64,000 nucleotides of DNA from G965227875 sp965227875 (GCA_965227875.1 OZ245783.1:1736001-1800000), one strand, 5' to 3'; counted from the stretch's first letter, positions 33,398 to 41,382 are shown. The notes: generated from the sequence alone by a model not told the origin. Program-made: numbers and translations.

Positions 33398-34252
33398 TCA
33401 GGTCGGACCTGGCGGCGGCGGTGGGGTTGGCGGTGGCGGCGATTTCACGGGTGCTGCCGGCACGGCCGCGTTGTTGTTGTTGCTGGGGTTGGAACTCAGC
33501 AGGTTGAAGATGCCCTTCGCCGACGGGTCGTCCTCGCGGTGACGCCGGATCAGGCTCTTGTCCGGTCCGCCGAAGTAGAACCGGATGCCCCCGAAGATCG
33601 TCTCGTAGCTCTTGCTGCCAACCGCCGCATTGGCGAACAGCGACACCGGCGTCCCGTGGCCCAGCAGGTCCGTCTGCCATTCGACGCCGAAGGCCGCGGC
33701 GTCCGTCTTGAAGAAGCGGTGATAGCCCACGCTCAGCCGCAGGTTGTCGTTGGCATAGTAGGCCACGTCCAGCGCGGCGAAGATGTCGTCCTTCGCCCCG
33801 TCCGTGTCCTCGTAGCCCAGCAGACCCTCGAGCGAGACGTTGTCGAGATATTTCTCGCCCTCGACCCCGATCCGGTAGACGTCGTTGCTGCCCACCGCGC
33901 CCCACTGGGCATAGAGGCCGACGAGATGCGAGCTGGGATCGCGGGTGAACAGGTGCCCGGCGATGCCGCCCGCCGTCTTGCCGTCGAGGTCACCGATGCC
34001 GGCGTCGATCTGGACACCGAATTCGCAGCCTATGGGGGCGGAGAAACTGCCCAGCACATGGCCGCGCCCGCCGTCCAGGCCCCGGTCGTCGATATAGCCC
34101 CCGGCGGCTTCCGCCTTGCCGTTGGGCCCCGACACCGCGCACAGCGCTTCGGGAGGATTGAAATAGAGATCGGCCGCCTTGACGCTCGTCGCCGGCAGTC
34201 CTGCCAGCGTCACGCAGGTCAGACCTCCCGCAAACATCCTGACTACACGCAT
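33398..34252 (-). CDS. Outer-membrane barrel-like protein, tandem copy 1
   Basis: A 284-residue protein with a signal peptide (cleavage likely after ATSVKA, residue 26) and alternating strand-like segments of the kind seen in small outer-membrane porins (GVQIDAGIGDLDGKTAGGIA, LSVGYHRFFKTDAAAFGVEW). It ends in an Asn-rich and Pro-rich tail (NPSNNNNAAVPAAP, then PPPPTPPPPPGPT). No assigned function. It is nearly identical to the copies at 34421 and 35448; by single-base differences it is closest to copy 3, with which it also shares the upstream 157 bases. GGAGGGG precedes the ATG. Confidence 0.85.
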   Translation of the reverse strand: MRVVRMFAGGLTCVTLAGLPATSVKAADLYFNPPEALCAVSGPNGKAEAAGGYIDDRGLDGGRGHVLGSFSAPIGCEFGVQIDAGIGDLDGKTAGGIAGHLFTRDPSSHLVGLYAQWGAVGSNDVYRIGVEGEKYLDNVSLEGLLGYEDTDGAKDDIFAALDVAYYANDNLRLSVGYHRFFKTDAAAFGVEWQTDLLGHGTPVSLFANAAVGSKSYETIFGGIRFYFGGPDKSLIRRHREDDPSAKGIFNLLSSNPSNNNNAAVPAAPVKSPPPPTPPPPPGPT

Positions 34253-34410
34253 GACCCCTCCGATGATTCGGTTGTGAACGCGCGAAGTCTAACAGGCTCC
34301 AGCCGCACGAGGCACCGCCCAAACGGCGAAATCGCGAGATTCTCGCCAAGCGTTGCATAATTGCAAATCCCGGCTATCGCACGAGCAGATAGACCAGAAG
34401 GGCGACCGGC
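34253..34410. repeat. Duplicated upstream region of barrel copies 1 and 3 (first occurrence)
   Basis: The 158 bases upstream of copy 1 match those upstream of copy 3 (36294-36450), including the tail end of a small open frame (coding for LVYLLVR) that lies in full only upstream of copy 3. Homology stops at GCGACCGG in both. The segment holds a TTGCA-TAAT-TGCAA dyad at 34353-34366. It shows that copy 1 arose by duplication of copy 3 together with its promoter. Confidence 0.8.
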
Positions 34411-34420
34411 TGCGATGGTC

Positions 34421-35278
34421 TTATCCCGTCGGACCTGGCGGCGGCGGTGGGGTTGGCGGTGGCGGCGACTTCACGGGTGCTGCCGGCGCGGCCGCGTTGT
34501 TGTTGTTGCTGGGGTTCGAGCTCAGCAGGTTGAAGATGCCCTTCGCCGACGGGTCGTCCTCGCGGTGACGCCGGATCAGGCTCTTGTCCGGTCCGCCGAA
34601 GTAGAACCGGATGCCCCCGAAGATCGTCTCGTAGCTCTTGCTGCCAACCGCCGCGTTGGCGAACAGCGACACCGGCGTCCCGTGGCCCAGCAGGTCCGTC
34701 TGCCATTCCACGCCGAAGGCCGCAGCGTCCGTCTTGAAGAAGCGATGGTAACCCACGCTCAGCCGCAGGTTGTCGTTGGCGTAGTAGGCCACGTCCAGTG
34801 CGGCGAAGATGTCGTCCTTCGCCCCGTCCGTGTCCTCATAGCCCAGCAGGCCCTCGAGCGAGACGTTGTCGAGATATTTCTCGCCCTCGACCCCGATGCG
34901 GTAGACGTCGTTGCTGCCCACCGCGCCCCACTGGGCGTAGAGGCCGACGAGATGCGAGCTGGGATCGCGGGTGAAAAAGTGCCCGGCGATGCCGCCCGCC
35001 GTCTTGCCGTCGAGGTCGCCGATGCCCGCGTCGATCTGGACACCGAATTCGCAGCCTATGGGGGCGGAGAAACTGCCCAGCACATGGCCGCGCCCGCCGT
35101 CCAGGCCCCGGTCGTCGATATAACCCCCGGCGGCTTCCGCCTTGCCGTTAAGGCCCGACACCGCGCAAAGCGCTTCGGGAGGATTGAAATAGAGATCGGC
35201 CGCCTTGACGCTCGTCGCCGGCAGTCCTGCCAGCGTCACGCAGGTCAGACCCCCCGCAAACATCCTGACTACACGCAT
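34421..35278 (-). CDS. Outer-membrane barrel-like protein, tandem copy 2
   Basis: A 285-residue protein that differs from copies 1 and 3 by few residues (for example GHFFTRD instead of GHLFTRD, and NAAAPAAP instead of NAAVPAAP) but by many more silent base changes. It is therefore the oldest-diverged copy. It has the same signal peptide and tail ending PPPPTPPPPPGPTG. Its upstream region is unrelated to the others from just beyond GGAGGGG and contains a CtrA-type box 20-35 bases before the ATG, so it is probably controlled differently. Confidence 0.85.
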   Translation of the reverse strand: MRVVRMFAGGLTCVTLAGLPATSVKAADLYFNPPEALCAVSGLNGKAEAAGGYIDDRGLDGGRGHVLGSFSAPIGCEFGVQIDAGIGDLDGKTAGGIAGHFFTRDPSSHLVGLYAQWGAVGSNDVYRIGVEGEKYLDNVSLEGLLGYEDTDGAKDDIFAALDVAYYANDNLRLSVGYHRFFKTDAAAFGVEWQTDLLGHGTPVSLFANAAVGSKSYETIFGGIRFYFGGPDKSLIRRHREDDPSAKGIFNLLSSNPSNNNNAAAPAAPVKSPPPPTPPPPPGPTG

Positions 35279-35297
35279 GACCCCTCCAAAGGTGCAG

Positions 35298-35313
35298 TTA
35301 ATGCTTCGTTAAC
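35298..35313 (+). promoter_or_regulatory. CtrA-type box upstream of barrel copy 2
   Basis: TTAATGCTTCGTTAAC is an exact match to the alphaproteobacterial CtrA consensus TTAA-N7-TTAAC. It lies 20-35 bases upstream of the copy-2 start codon, within an AT-richer 170-base region (35279-35447) that holds no gene. Because the TTAA halves are palindromic, the site reads in both directions. Binding is inferred from the consensus only. Confidence 0.55.
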
Positions 35314-35447
35314 CGTCCTCTCTCTAGCCGATTCAAAGTACAAAGACCACCCGCACATTGCGAATAGCATGTTTCATGGTTGCTATACCGGCATCGTACG
35401 AACACATGCCGTCACCAATATCGGCGGCCGATCCATTCAGATCTGGA

Positions 35448-36293
35448 TCAGTCTTCAGGTGACGGCGGTAGCGGCGGTGGCGATTTCACGGGTGCTGCCG
35501 GCACGGCCGCGTTGTTGTTGTTGCTGGGGTTGGAACTCAGCAGGTTGAAGATGCCCTTCGCCGACGGGTCGTCCTCGCGGTGACGCCGGATCAGGCTCTT
35601 GTCCGGTCCGCCGAAGTAGAACCGGATGCCCCCGAAGATCGTCTCGTAGCTCTTGCTGCCAACCGCCGCATTGGCGAACAGCGACACCGGCGTCCCGTGG
35701 CCCAGCAGGTCCGTCTGCCATTCGACGCCGAAGGCCGCGGCGTCCGTCTTGAAGAAGCGGTGATAGCCCACGCTCAGCCGCAGGTTGTCGTTGGCATAGT
35801 AGGCCACGTCCAGCGCGGCGAAGATGTCGTCCTTCGCCCCGTCCGTGTCCTCGTAGCCCAGCAGACCCTCGAGCGAGACGTTGTCGAGATATTTCTCGCC
35901 CTCGACCCCGATCCGGTAGACGTCGTTGCTGCCCACCGCGCCCCACTGGGCATAGAGGCCGACGAGATGCGAGCTGGGATCGCGGGTGAACAGGTGCCCG
36001 GCGATGCCGCCCGCCGTCTTGCCGTCGAGGTCACCGATGCCGGCGTCGATCTGGACACCGAATTCGCAGCCTATGGGGGCGGAGAAACTGCCCAGCACAT
36101 GGCCGCGCCCGCCGTCCAGGCCCCGGTCGTCGATATAGCCCCCGGCGGCTTCCGCCTTGCCGTTGAGGCCCGACACCGCGCAAAGCGCTTCGGGAGGATT
36201 GAAATAGAGATCGGCCGCCTTGACGCTCGTCGCCGGCAGTCCTGCCAGCGTCACGCAGGTCAGACCCCCCGCAAACATCCTGACTACACGCAT
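35448..36293 (-). CDS. Outer-membrane barrel-like protein, tandem copy 3
   Basis: A 281-residue protein, near-identical to copy 1 at base level over the signal peptide and barrel region. The 3' end differs: the proline tail ends PPPLPPSPED instead of PPPPTPPPPPGPT, placing a recombination boundary inside the proline codons. It is the copy nearest the unduplicated flank and, with its 157-base upstream region, is the likely parent of copy 1. Small outer-membrane porin or adhesin-like role is a guess. Confidence 0.85.
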   Translation of the reverse strand: MRVVRMFAGGLTCVTLAGLPATSVKAADLYFNPPEALCAVSGLNGKAEAAGGYIDDRGLDGGRGHVLGSFSAPIGCEFGVQIDAGIGDLDGKTAGGIAGHLFTRDPSSHLVGLYAQWGAVGSNDVYRIGVEGEKYLDNVSLEGLLGYEDTDGAKDDIFAALDVAYYANDNLRLSVGYHRFFKTDAAAFGVEWQTDLLGHGTPVSLFANAAVGSKSYETIFGGIRFYFGGPDKSLIRRHREDDPSAKGIFNLLSSNPSNNNNAAVPAAPVKSPPPLPPSPED

Positions 36294-36450
36294 GACCCCT
36301 CCGATGATTCGGTTGTGAACGCGCGAAGTCTAACAGGCTCCAGCCGCACGAGGCACCGCCCAAACGGCGAAATCGCGAGATTCCCGCCAGGCGTTGCATA
36401 TTTGCAAATATCGGCTATCGCACGAGCAGATAGACCAGAAAGGCGACCGG
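36294..36450. repeat. Duplicated upstream region of barrel copies 1 and 3 (second occurrence)
   Basis: Counterpart of 34253-34410. The dyad here is TTGCA-TATT-TGCAA (36394-36407): the spacer has changed but both arms are kept, which supports a functional binding site. The rest of 36294-36693 contains no standard gene apart from the possible small membrane peptide described separately. Confidence 0.8.
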
Positions 36451-36579
36451 GATGGCGATGAAGGCCGCCATGAGAATCAATGCGATGACGCGCTGGACGC
36501 CTGTCGGTGTCCTGCCGGCAGTACCGCGCGGCGTTCCGCGCCCCGCCGCGTCGAGGCTCTTTCTCGTTTCGTCGATCAG
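36415..36579 (-). other. Possible small membrane peptide or gene remnant downstream of LysR
   Basis: A stop-free frame runs from the LysR stop to a TAG at 36415. Its last part encodes a clear single membrane segment (VIALILMAAFIAIPVAFLVY, then LLVR) after a hydrophilic part (IDETRKSLDAAGRGTP). There is no ATG or GTG start; a CTG at 36579 with GGAAA seven bases upstream would give 54 residues. It could be a CTG-initiated micro-protein or a decayed gene. Its last codons were copied into the spacer between barrel copies 1 and 2. Confidence 0.3.
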
Positions 36580-36693
36580 GTGTTTCCGGCGATGACGTGA
36601 CTTTATGACGGGTCCAATTCCGACCGGACCGTCCGGCGCATGCGTACGGGAAAACTGTAGGCCGACGCCTTCGTGGCCGCAAACCGGGCCGGC

Positions 36694-37596
36694 TCAGACC
36701 ATCGAGAGGACTTGCCCCCGCAGCCAGGCGTGGCCCGGATCCTCGTCGAAATCATGATGCCAGATCATGTGCCAGTGATGGGTCGGGCGTTCGACCGGCA
36801 GGTCGAAGACCTTGAGCCCGAGCGGGCCGGCGACCTTTTGCGCCATGTTCCGGGAGATGGCACCTGCGAGGTCCGAGTTTGCGACCAGATGGGGGATCGA
36901 CCACAGCCGCGACACCGTGCAGACGATGTTGCGCTCGATCTTTCGGGCCCGCAGTTCGTGTTCGAGATTGGTGTGCCGGCGCACGTCGTCGATCAGGCCG
37001 ACGAGCGGCACCTTCGACATGTCCTCGAGGGTGAAGACATCCCGTTCGCCGTAGACCGGATGATCCGCCCGCACGATGATGCAGGCGACCTCGTCGAAGA
37101 GATAGGCGGAGTTCAACGCCTGTTCGTGCAGCGGATTCGGCAGGAATCCGAGTTCGAGCCTCTTGTCGAGCAGTCCGTTGCGGACATCCGCGCCGGCGAG
37201 CGGCTGGGTCTGCACCCTGATGCCGAGACCTTTTCCGGTGATCAGCGCGGCGAGGCGGTCGAGGACCACCGGCTCGATGGCGTCGGGCAGCATCATCGTG
37301 AAGCACCGGTCGCTCTCGACCGGATCGAACCCGTCCTCCGCCCCGATACTCTGCTCCAGCGTCTGCAGGGCGGCGCGGATCGACGGCGCAAGCTGGTCCG
37401 CCCTGGCGGTCGGCACGAAACTCTGTCCGTCGCGCTGGAAAAGCGGGTCGTCGAGATGTTCCCTCAGCCTCTTCAGCGCATTGCTGACGGCGGACTGGGT
37501 CAGCCCGAGTTTCTCCGCCGCGCGCGTATTGCTGCGCAACGCGTAGACCGTGTCGAACACGACCAGCAGGTTCAGATCGAGCGATCTCAGGTTCAT
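36694..37596 (-). CDS. LysR-family transcriptional regulator (NodD-like subgroup)
   Basis: A 300-residue LTTR with an N-terminal winged helix (LLVVFDTVYALRSNTRAAEK, LTQSAVSNALKRLREHLDDP; about 8-68) and an effector-binding domain. The N-terminus MNLRSLDLNLLVVFD is typical of the NodD/LinR/PcpR subgroup, which often responds to aromatic or lipophilic effectors. Start chosen at the ATG 37596, where family similarity begins; no clear ribosome site. Its usual target would be a divergent gene, but the neighbour upstream is the convergent-facing MarR gene 118 bases away. Confidence 0.9.
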   Translation of the reverse strand: MNLRSLDLNLLVVFDTVYALRSNTRAAEKLGLTQSAVSNALKRLREHLDDPLFQRDGQSFVPTARADQLAPSIRAALQTLEQSIGAEDGFDPVESDRCFTMMLPDAIEPVVLDRLAALITGKGLGIRVQTQPLAGADVRNGLLDKRLELGFLPNPLHEQALNSAYLFDEVACIIVRADHPVYGERDVFTLEDMSKVPLVGLIDDVRRHTNLEHELRARKIERNIVCTVSRLWSIPHLVANSDLAGAISRNMAQKVAGPLGLKVFDLPVERPTHHWHMIWHHDFDEDPGHAWLRGQVLSMV

Positions 37597-37714
37597 GGCT
37601 GCTTCGGGCTCGTTTCGGGAGGAACCTTGGCGGGCGGACGTGCGAAAGCTTACGTCAGGCGGTACCCGTGCTGTCAAATCGCGATTGCCGGGTCACGGTG
37701 CCTGCCGCCACCGT

Positions 37715-38161
37715 TCAGACCAGAGACATCAGGTCGCCGCGCAGACGGTCGGGTCCGCCGTCGGCAAGCAACCCGTCAACCGCGTCATGGGTGCGCCGCC
37801 ACACGGGCACAGCATCGGCCAGAAGATCCCGCCCCGTCTCGGTCAGGTGCAGGCGGCGCGTCCGCCGGTCGTCCGGATCAGCACGCACCTCGACGAACCC
37901 GCGCCGCTCGAGCGGCTTGAGATTGGCGGTCAGCGTGGTGCGGTCCATGGCGAGCAGCGGCGCCACGTCTCCGATCCGGGGAGAATCGGGCCGGTTGAGG
38001 GACATGAGCAGCGAGAACTGGCCGTTGGTCAGCCCGAAGGGCCGCAGGGCGTCGTCGAAGCGCCTGGCGATCACGCGGGCCGCGCGCTGCAGGTGCAGGC
38101 ACAGACATCTGTCGCGCACCTCGTGGGTGACGCCGAGGGGAAGATCGTTTCGCATGGCCAT
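37715..38161 (-). CDS. MarR-family transcriptional regulator
   Basis: A 148-residue winged-helix repressor. The DNA-binding part reads LTNGQFSLLMSLNR then IGDVAPLLAMDRTTLTANLKP and a wing VRADPDDRRTRRLHLTETG. Such proteins release DNA on binding small phenolic or other ligands or on cysteine oxidation. It is divergent from the VOC-family gene, and a perfect palindrome lies 13 bases upstream of its start, so it probably represses both itself and the VOC gene. Confidence 0.92.
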   Translation of the reverse strand: MAMRNDLPLGVTHEVRDRCLCLHLQRAARVIARRFDDALRPFGLTNGQFSLLMSLNRPDSPRIGDVAPLLAMDRTTLTANLKPLERRGFVEVRADPDDRRTRRLHLTETGRDLLADAVPVWRRTHDAVDGLLADGGPDRLRGDLMSLV

Positions 38162-38173
38162 GAGAATAATTAT

Positions 38174-38185
38174 GTTGATATCAAC
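38174..38185. promoter_or_regulatory. Putative MarR operator
   Basis: GTTGATATCAAC is a perfect 12-base palindrome in the MarR/VOC divergent region, close to the TTGATATCAA-type sites bound by many MarR repressors. The surrounding 40 bases are AT-rich, as expected for overlapping divergent promoters. Confidence 0.65.
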
Positions 38186-38288
38186 TTATTTTTCAAGTTA
38201 GATCGCGACCCGAAGCCGATTGATCCACCGAAAAATTCCCGCGGACCGGCCGGACGGGATCCCGGAGACCGTAGAGGAGGAACAGAGA

Positions 38289-38771
38289 ATGACGACATCC
38301 ATGAGCAATGCCGCACGAAAGGGAACCGAAAAAGGCGTTAGTCCGCTTTCTCCCTACCTGACCTGCACCGGCGCGGCCGAGGCGATCGCGTTCTACAAGG
38401 CCGCCTTCGGCGCTGAGGAACTCATCTGCATTCCCGGCCAAGACGGCCGCATCATGCATGCCTGCCTCAGCATTAATGGTGCATCCGTGATGCTGGGCGA
38501 CGAGTTTCCGGAAATGGGTGCCGTGGGGCCGAACACACTCGGCGGCACGCCCGTCTCCATGCATCTCGTCGTCGACGATGTGGATGCCGGAATGGCGCGC
38601 GCCGAAAAGGCCGGCGCGACGGTCGTCATGCCGGCCGACGACCAGTTCTGGGGCGACAGGTTCGGCATGGTGAAGGACCCTTACGGCCACATGTGGTCCT
38701 TCGCTACCCCGATACGCGAAATGACCCGGGAAGAACTTATGGAAGCCGCGAAATCCGCGCAGTGCGGCTGA
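38289..38771 (+). CDS. VOC-family protein, PhnB/glyoxalase-like
   Basis: A 160-residue vicinal-oxygen-chelate protein of the PhnB type, with segments PYLTCTGAAEAIAFYKAAFG, SVMLGDEFPEMGAVGPNTLG and VKDPYGHMWSFATP. These proteins often act as glyoxalase-like enzymes or antibiotic/toxin-binding proteins. GAGGAGG is well spaced before the ATG at 38289. The MarR-type neighbour and operator suggest induction by a small molecule that the protein may handle. Confidence 0.88.
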   Translation: MTTSMSNAARKGTEKGVSPLSPYLTCTGAAEAIAFYKAAFGAEELICIPGQDGRIMHACLSINGASVMLGDEFPEMGAVGPNTLGGTPVSMHLVVDDVDAGMARAEKAGATVVMPADDQFWGDRFGMVKDPYGHMWSFATPIREMTREELMEAAKSAQCG

Positions 38772-38840
38772 AACGGTTCGTTTCCAATCCATCGAGACCA
38801 CGGCAAAGAGCGGGGCGCCGCAGCCTCAGGCGGCGCTCCG

Positions 38841-38884
38841 ATCAATTTTTTCATATTGATTATCATGTCTCATATATCTATTAG
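38841..38884 (+). promoter_or_regulatory. AT-rich promoter region with dyad upstream of the XRE gene
   Basis: ATCAAT-N8-ATTGAT (38841-38860) is a 6-8-6 dyad. TTGATT (38856-38861), 17 bases, then TATTAG (38879-38884) resemble a moderate sigma-70 promoter facing the XRE gene. An autoregulated XRE repressor would fit, but both signals are weak matches. Confidence 0.35.
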
Positions 38885-38921
38885 TTCCTTCTGAACATGA
38901 ATACTCACAGGTAGAACAGGG

Positions 38922-39173
38922 ATGATCTCATCGGGACAGATGCGTGCGGCGCGCGCGCTTCTCGGAATCGACCAGAAGACTCTCGCGGAACTGTCGGGCC
39001 TCTCCGTGCCGACGATCCAGCGCATGGAGTCGAGCGACGGCAACGTGCGTGGCGTCGTCGACAGCCTGACCAAGGTCGTGCGGGCGCTCGACCTTGCCGG
39101 CATCGAGCTCATCGGCGAAGGCATGCCCAGCCCGGCCGGCGGGCGCGGCGTCCGGCTGAAATCCGGATCCTGA
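38922..39173 (+). CDS. Small XRE-family helix-turn-helix regulator
   Basis: An 83-residue Cro/CI-type HTH protein: MRAARALLGIDQKTLAELSG, then LSVPTIQRMESSDGNV, the standard five-helix domain, with little beyond it. Small stand-alone XRE proteins of this kind often autoregulate or control the adjacent gene, here the SulP transporter 107 bases downstream on the same strand. No toxin partner is visible, so a toxin-antitoxin role is not supported. Confidence 0.88.
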   Translation: MISSGQMRAARALLGIDQKTLAELSGLSVPTIQRMESSDGNVRGVVDSLTKVVRALDLAGIELIGEGMPSPAGGRGVRLKSGS

Positions 39174-39280
39174 CCCGCGTCCCGCCTCATCCCGACCCGG
39201 TAACGAAAGGCCAGAAAGCGACGGCGAACGCCGACGAAAGCCGACGATCCCGCCGCATACCCGAACGAGGTGCGGCAGAC

Positions 39281-41047
39281 ATGAAAGAACCAACGCCGTC
39301 AGCGGGCGAGACCCCGAGTTTCGCCGAACTGTTCACGCCCAAGCTGCTGACCGTTCTGCGCGAGGGCTACGGAGCGCAGCATTTCCGCACCGACGCGGTC
39401 GCCGGACTGACCGTCGCCATCGTCGCGTTGCCGCTCTCCATGGCCATCGCCATCGCGTCCGGAGCGACGCCGGCCCAGGGCCTCTACACGGCGATCGTCG
39501 GCGGCTTCCTGGTGTCCCTGCTCGGCGGATCGCGATTCCAGATCGGCGGGCCGGCCGGCGCGTTCATCGTCCTCGTTGCCGCCACCGTGGCCGCGCACGG
39601 GATGGACGGTCTCGTGCTCGCCACCTTCCTGTCCGGGCTGATGCTGGCCGCCACCGGTTTGCTCCGGCTGGGCACCTTCATCAAGTTCATTCCCTTCCCG
39701 GTGACCGTCGGCTTCACCGCCGGCATCGCGGTCATCATTTTCGCCAGCCAACTGAAGGAGCTTCTCGGCCTGGCGCTGGTCCACGAACCGGGCGAACTGG
39801 TCGACAAGATCGCCGCGCTCTGGGCCGCCCGGGCGAGCTTCACGCCGGCCGCCTTCGCGCTCTCCCTGGGCACCGTCGGCCTCATCCTGGCCCTGCGCCG
39901 CTGGCGGCCGCAATGGCCCGGCATGCTCGTCGCGGTCGGCGCGGCATCGGCGGCGACCGTCCTCTTCAGCCTGCCTGTCGAGACGATCGGGACGAAATTC
40001 GGCGGCATCCCGTCCGGCCTGCCGCGACCGGCCCTGCCGGAGGTCTCCGCGGAAAGGATCATCGAGGTTGTGCCCGCGGCGATGTCCTTCACGCTGCTCG
40101 GCGCCATCGAATCCCTGTTGTCGGCGGTCGTCGCCGACGGGATGACCGGCCGCCGGCACCGGTCGAACTGCGAACTGGTGGCGCAGGGCGCGGCCAACGT
40201 GGGCGCCGCGCTGTTCGGCGGCTTCTGCGTCACGGGCACCATCGCCAGGACCGCGACCAATGTGCGGTCGGGCGCGCACGGCCCCGTCGCCGGCATGCTG
40301 CACGCGGTCTTCCTGCTCATGTTCATGCTGGTGGCCGCACCCCTCGCCGCCTATATCCCGCTCGCCGCGCTGGCCGGCGTTCTCGCCATCGTCGCGTGGA
40401 ACATGATCGAGAAATCCGCCATCTACACCCTCGTGCGGTCGGGCTGGGGCGAGGCCCTCGTGCTCGGGACGACCTTCGGCCTGACCGTCTTCCGCGACCT
40501 GACGGAAGCGATCGTGATCGGTTTCGCGCTCGGATCGGTTCTCTTCATCCACCGCATCGGCCGCACCACGGCCGTCGTCAGGGACACCCCCTTCGTGGGC
40601 CGGGACGAGGCCGACAGCGCCCGACCGCGCAAGACCTATGACGAGGAGGCGGCAGCCAACCCCGACGTTCTGGTCTACCGCATCACCGGCGCGCTGTTCT
40701 TCGGTGCCACGGCGTCCATCGGATCGGTGCTCGACCGCATACAGGACGGCCACAGGGTTCTGGTCGTCGACTTCTCGGCGGTGCCGTTTCTCGATTCCAC
40801 CGGCGCCAACCTCATCGAGGGACTCGCCCACAAGGCGCACCGGCGCGGCGTCGAACTGTGGCTGACCGGGGCGAGCCGGGACATCCGCCGTGTCTTTCTC
40901 GCCCATCACCTGAGAAAACCGCTGGTGCGCTACGCATCCACCGTCGGGTCCGCGCTGGCGCGGGTCGAGGAGGAGCGCAGGCCGCCGGTCCCGCAGGCGG
41001 CCACGTCAGGCCGGCCCGGGCCGCAGGGTGAAGGCAAACCCGCCTGA
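39281..41047 (+). CDS. SulP-family inorganic anion transporter with STAS domain
   Basis: A 588-residue SLC26/SulP protein: about 12-14 membrane segments (from AGLTVAIVALPLSMAIAIAS to VIGFALGSVLFIHRI) and a C-terminal cytoplasmic STAS domain (about 460-560, with VLVVDFSAVPFLDSTGANLI). It carries sulfate, bicarbonate or dicarboxylates, usually with H+ or Na+. The STAS domain shows the anti-sigma-antagonist-like DSTG motif. No carbonic anhydrase is fused or adjacent, so sulfate is as likely as bicarbonate. Confidence 0.93.
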   Translation: MKEPTPSAGETPSFAELFTPKLLTVLREGYGAQHFRTDAVAGLTVAIVALPLSMAIAIASGATPAQGLYTAIVGGFLVSLLGGSRFQIGGPAGAFIVLVAATVAAHGMDGLVLATFLSGLMLAATGLLRLGTFIKFIPFPVTVGFTAGIAVIIFASQLKELLGLALVHEPGELVDKIAALWAARASFTPAAFALSLGTVGLILALRRWRPQWPGMLVAVGAASAATVLFSLPVETIGTKFGGIPSGLPRPALPEVSAERIIEVVPAAMSFTLLGAIESLLSAVVADGMTGRRHRSNCELVAQGAANVGAALFGGFCVTGTIARTATNVRSGAHGPVAGMLHAVFLLMFMLVAAPLAAYIPLAALAGVLAIVAWNMIEKSAIYTLVRSGWGEALVLGTTFGLTVFRDLTEAIVIGFALGSVLFIHRIGRTTAVVRDTPFVGRDEADSARPRKTYDEEAAANPDVLVYRITGALFFGATASIGSVLDRIQDGHRVLVVDFSAVPFLDSTGANLIEGLAHKAHRRGVELWLTGASRDIRRVFLAHHLRKPLVRYASTVGSALARVEEERRPPVPQAATSGRPGPQGEGKPA

Positions 41048-41078
41048 AACAGAGGTTCGGGTGTGGGCAGTGGGAATC

Positions 41079-41168
41079 TGGCGGAGAGAGAGGGATTCGA
41101 ACCCTCGGTACGCTTGCGCGTACAACGGTTTTCGAGACCGCCCCGTTCAACCACTCCGGCACCTCTCC
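41079..41168 (-). tRNA. tRNA-Ser (anticodon CGA)
   Basis: Read on the minus strand the gene starts GGAGAGGTGCCGGAGTGG and shows a 7-bp acceptor stem closed by a G-U pair, anticodon loop with CGA, the long variable arm typical of tRNA-Ser (GTACGC / GCGTAC), a T-loop with TTCGAAT, discriminator G and an encoded CCA at 41079-41081. It reads UCG codons, which are common in this GC-rich genome. No integrase or repeat marks it as an integration site. Confidence 0.95.
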
Positions 41169-41354
41169 GTCTGGCGATCGTCGGGCGTCTGGCGCAGCCC
41201 GGAACCCGGTCAACGGTTCCGGTTGGGTGCGGCGGCACGGCCGGCGACGGGATCGCGCGGGTCTTGTGACACAATTCGCGCCCGCCGTGAAGACGGTTTT
41301 GACATTTCGCAAGCTGCAGGGAGGACAGGCACCGGAGCATCGCCGATCATTTGA

Positions 41355-41382
41355 TTGACACGCCCGTCCCGGTGAGTATAGT
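41355..41382 (+). promoter_or_regulatory. Strong sigma-70 promoter for rplU-rpmA
   Basis: TTGACA (41355-41360) and TATAGT (41377-41382) with a 16-base spacer form a near-consensus housekeeping promoter, giving a predicted leader of about 55 bases before the rplU ATG. Nothing else is seen in the 277 bases between the tRNA and rplU. Confidence 0.75.

Noticed and set aside
36284..36682. A 132-residue reverse-strand open frame
   Set aside because: It is Arg/Pro-rich and covers the duplicated upstream region of the barrel gene; the membrane-segment frame nearby is a better candidate.
38922..39173. Toxin-antitoxin module with the small XRE protein
   Set aside because: No toxin-like gene lies upstream or downstream; the neighbour is a transporter.
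41079..41168. tRNA-Ser as an integration site
   Set aside because: No integrase gene, no direct repeat of the tRNA 3' end and no change in gene content on either side.
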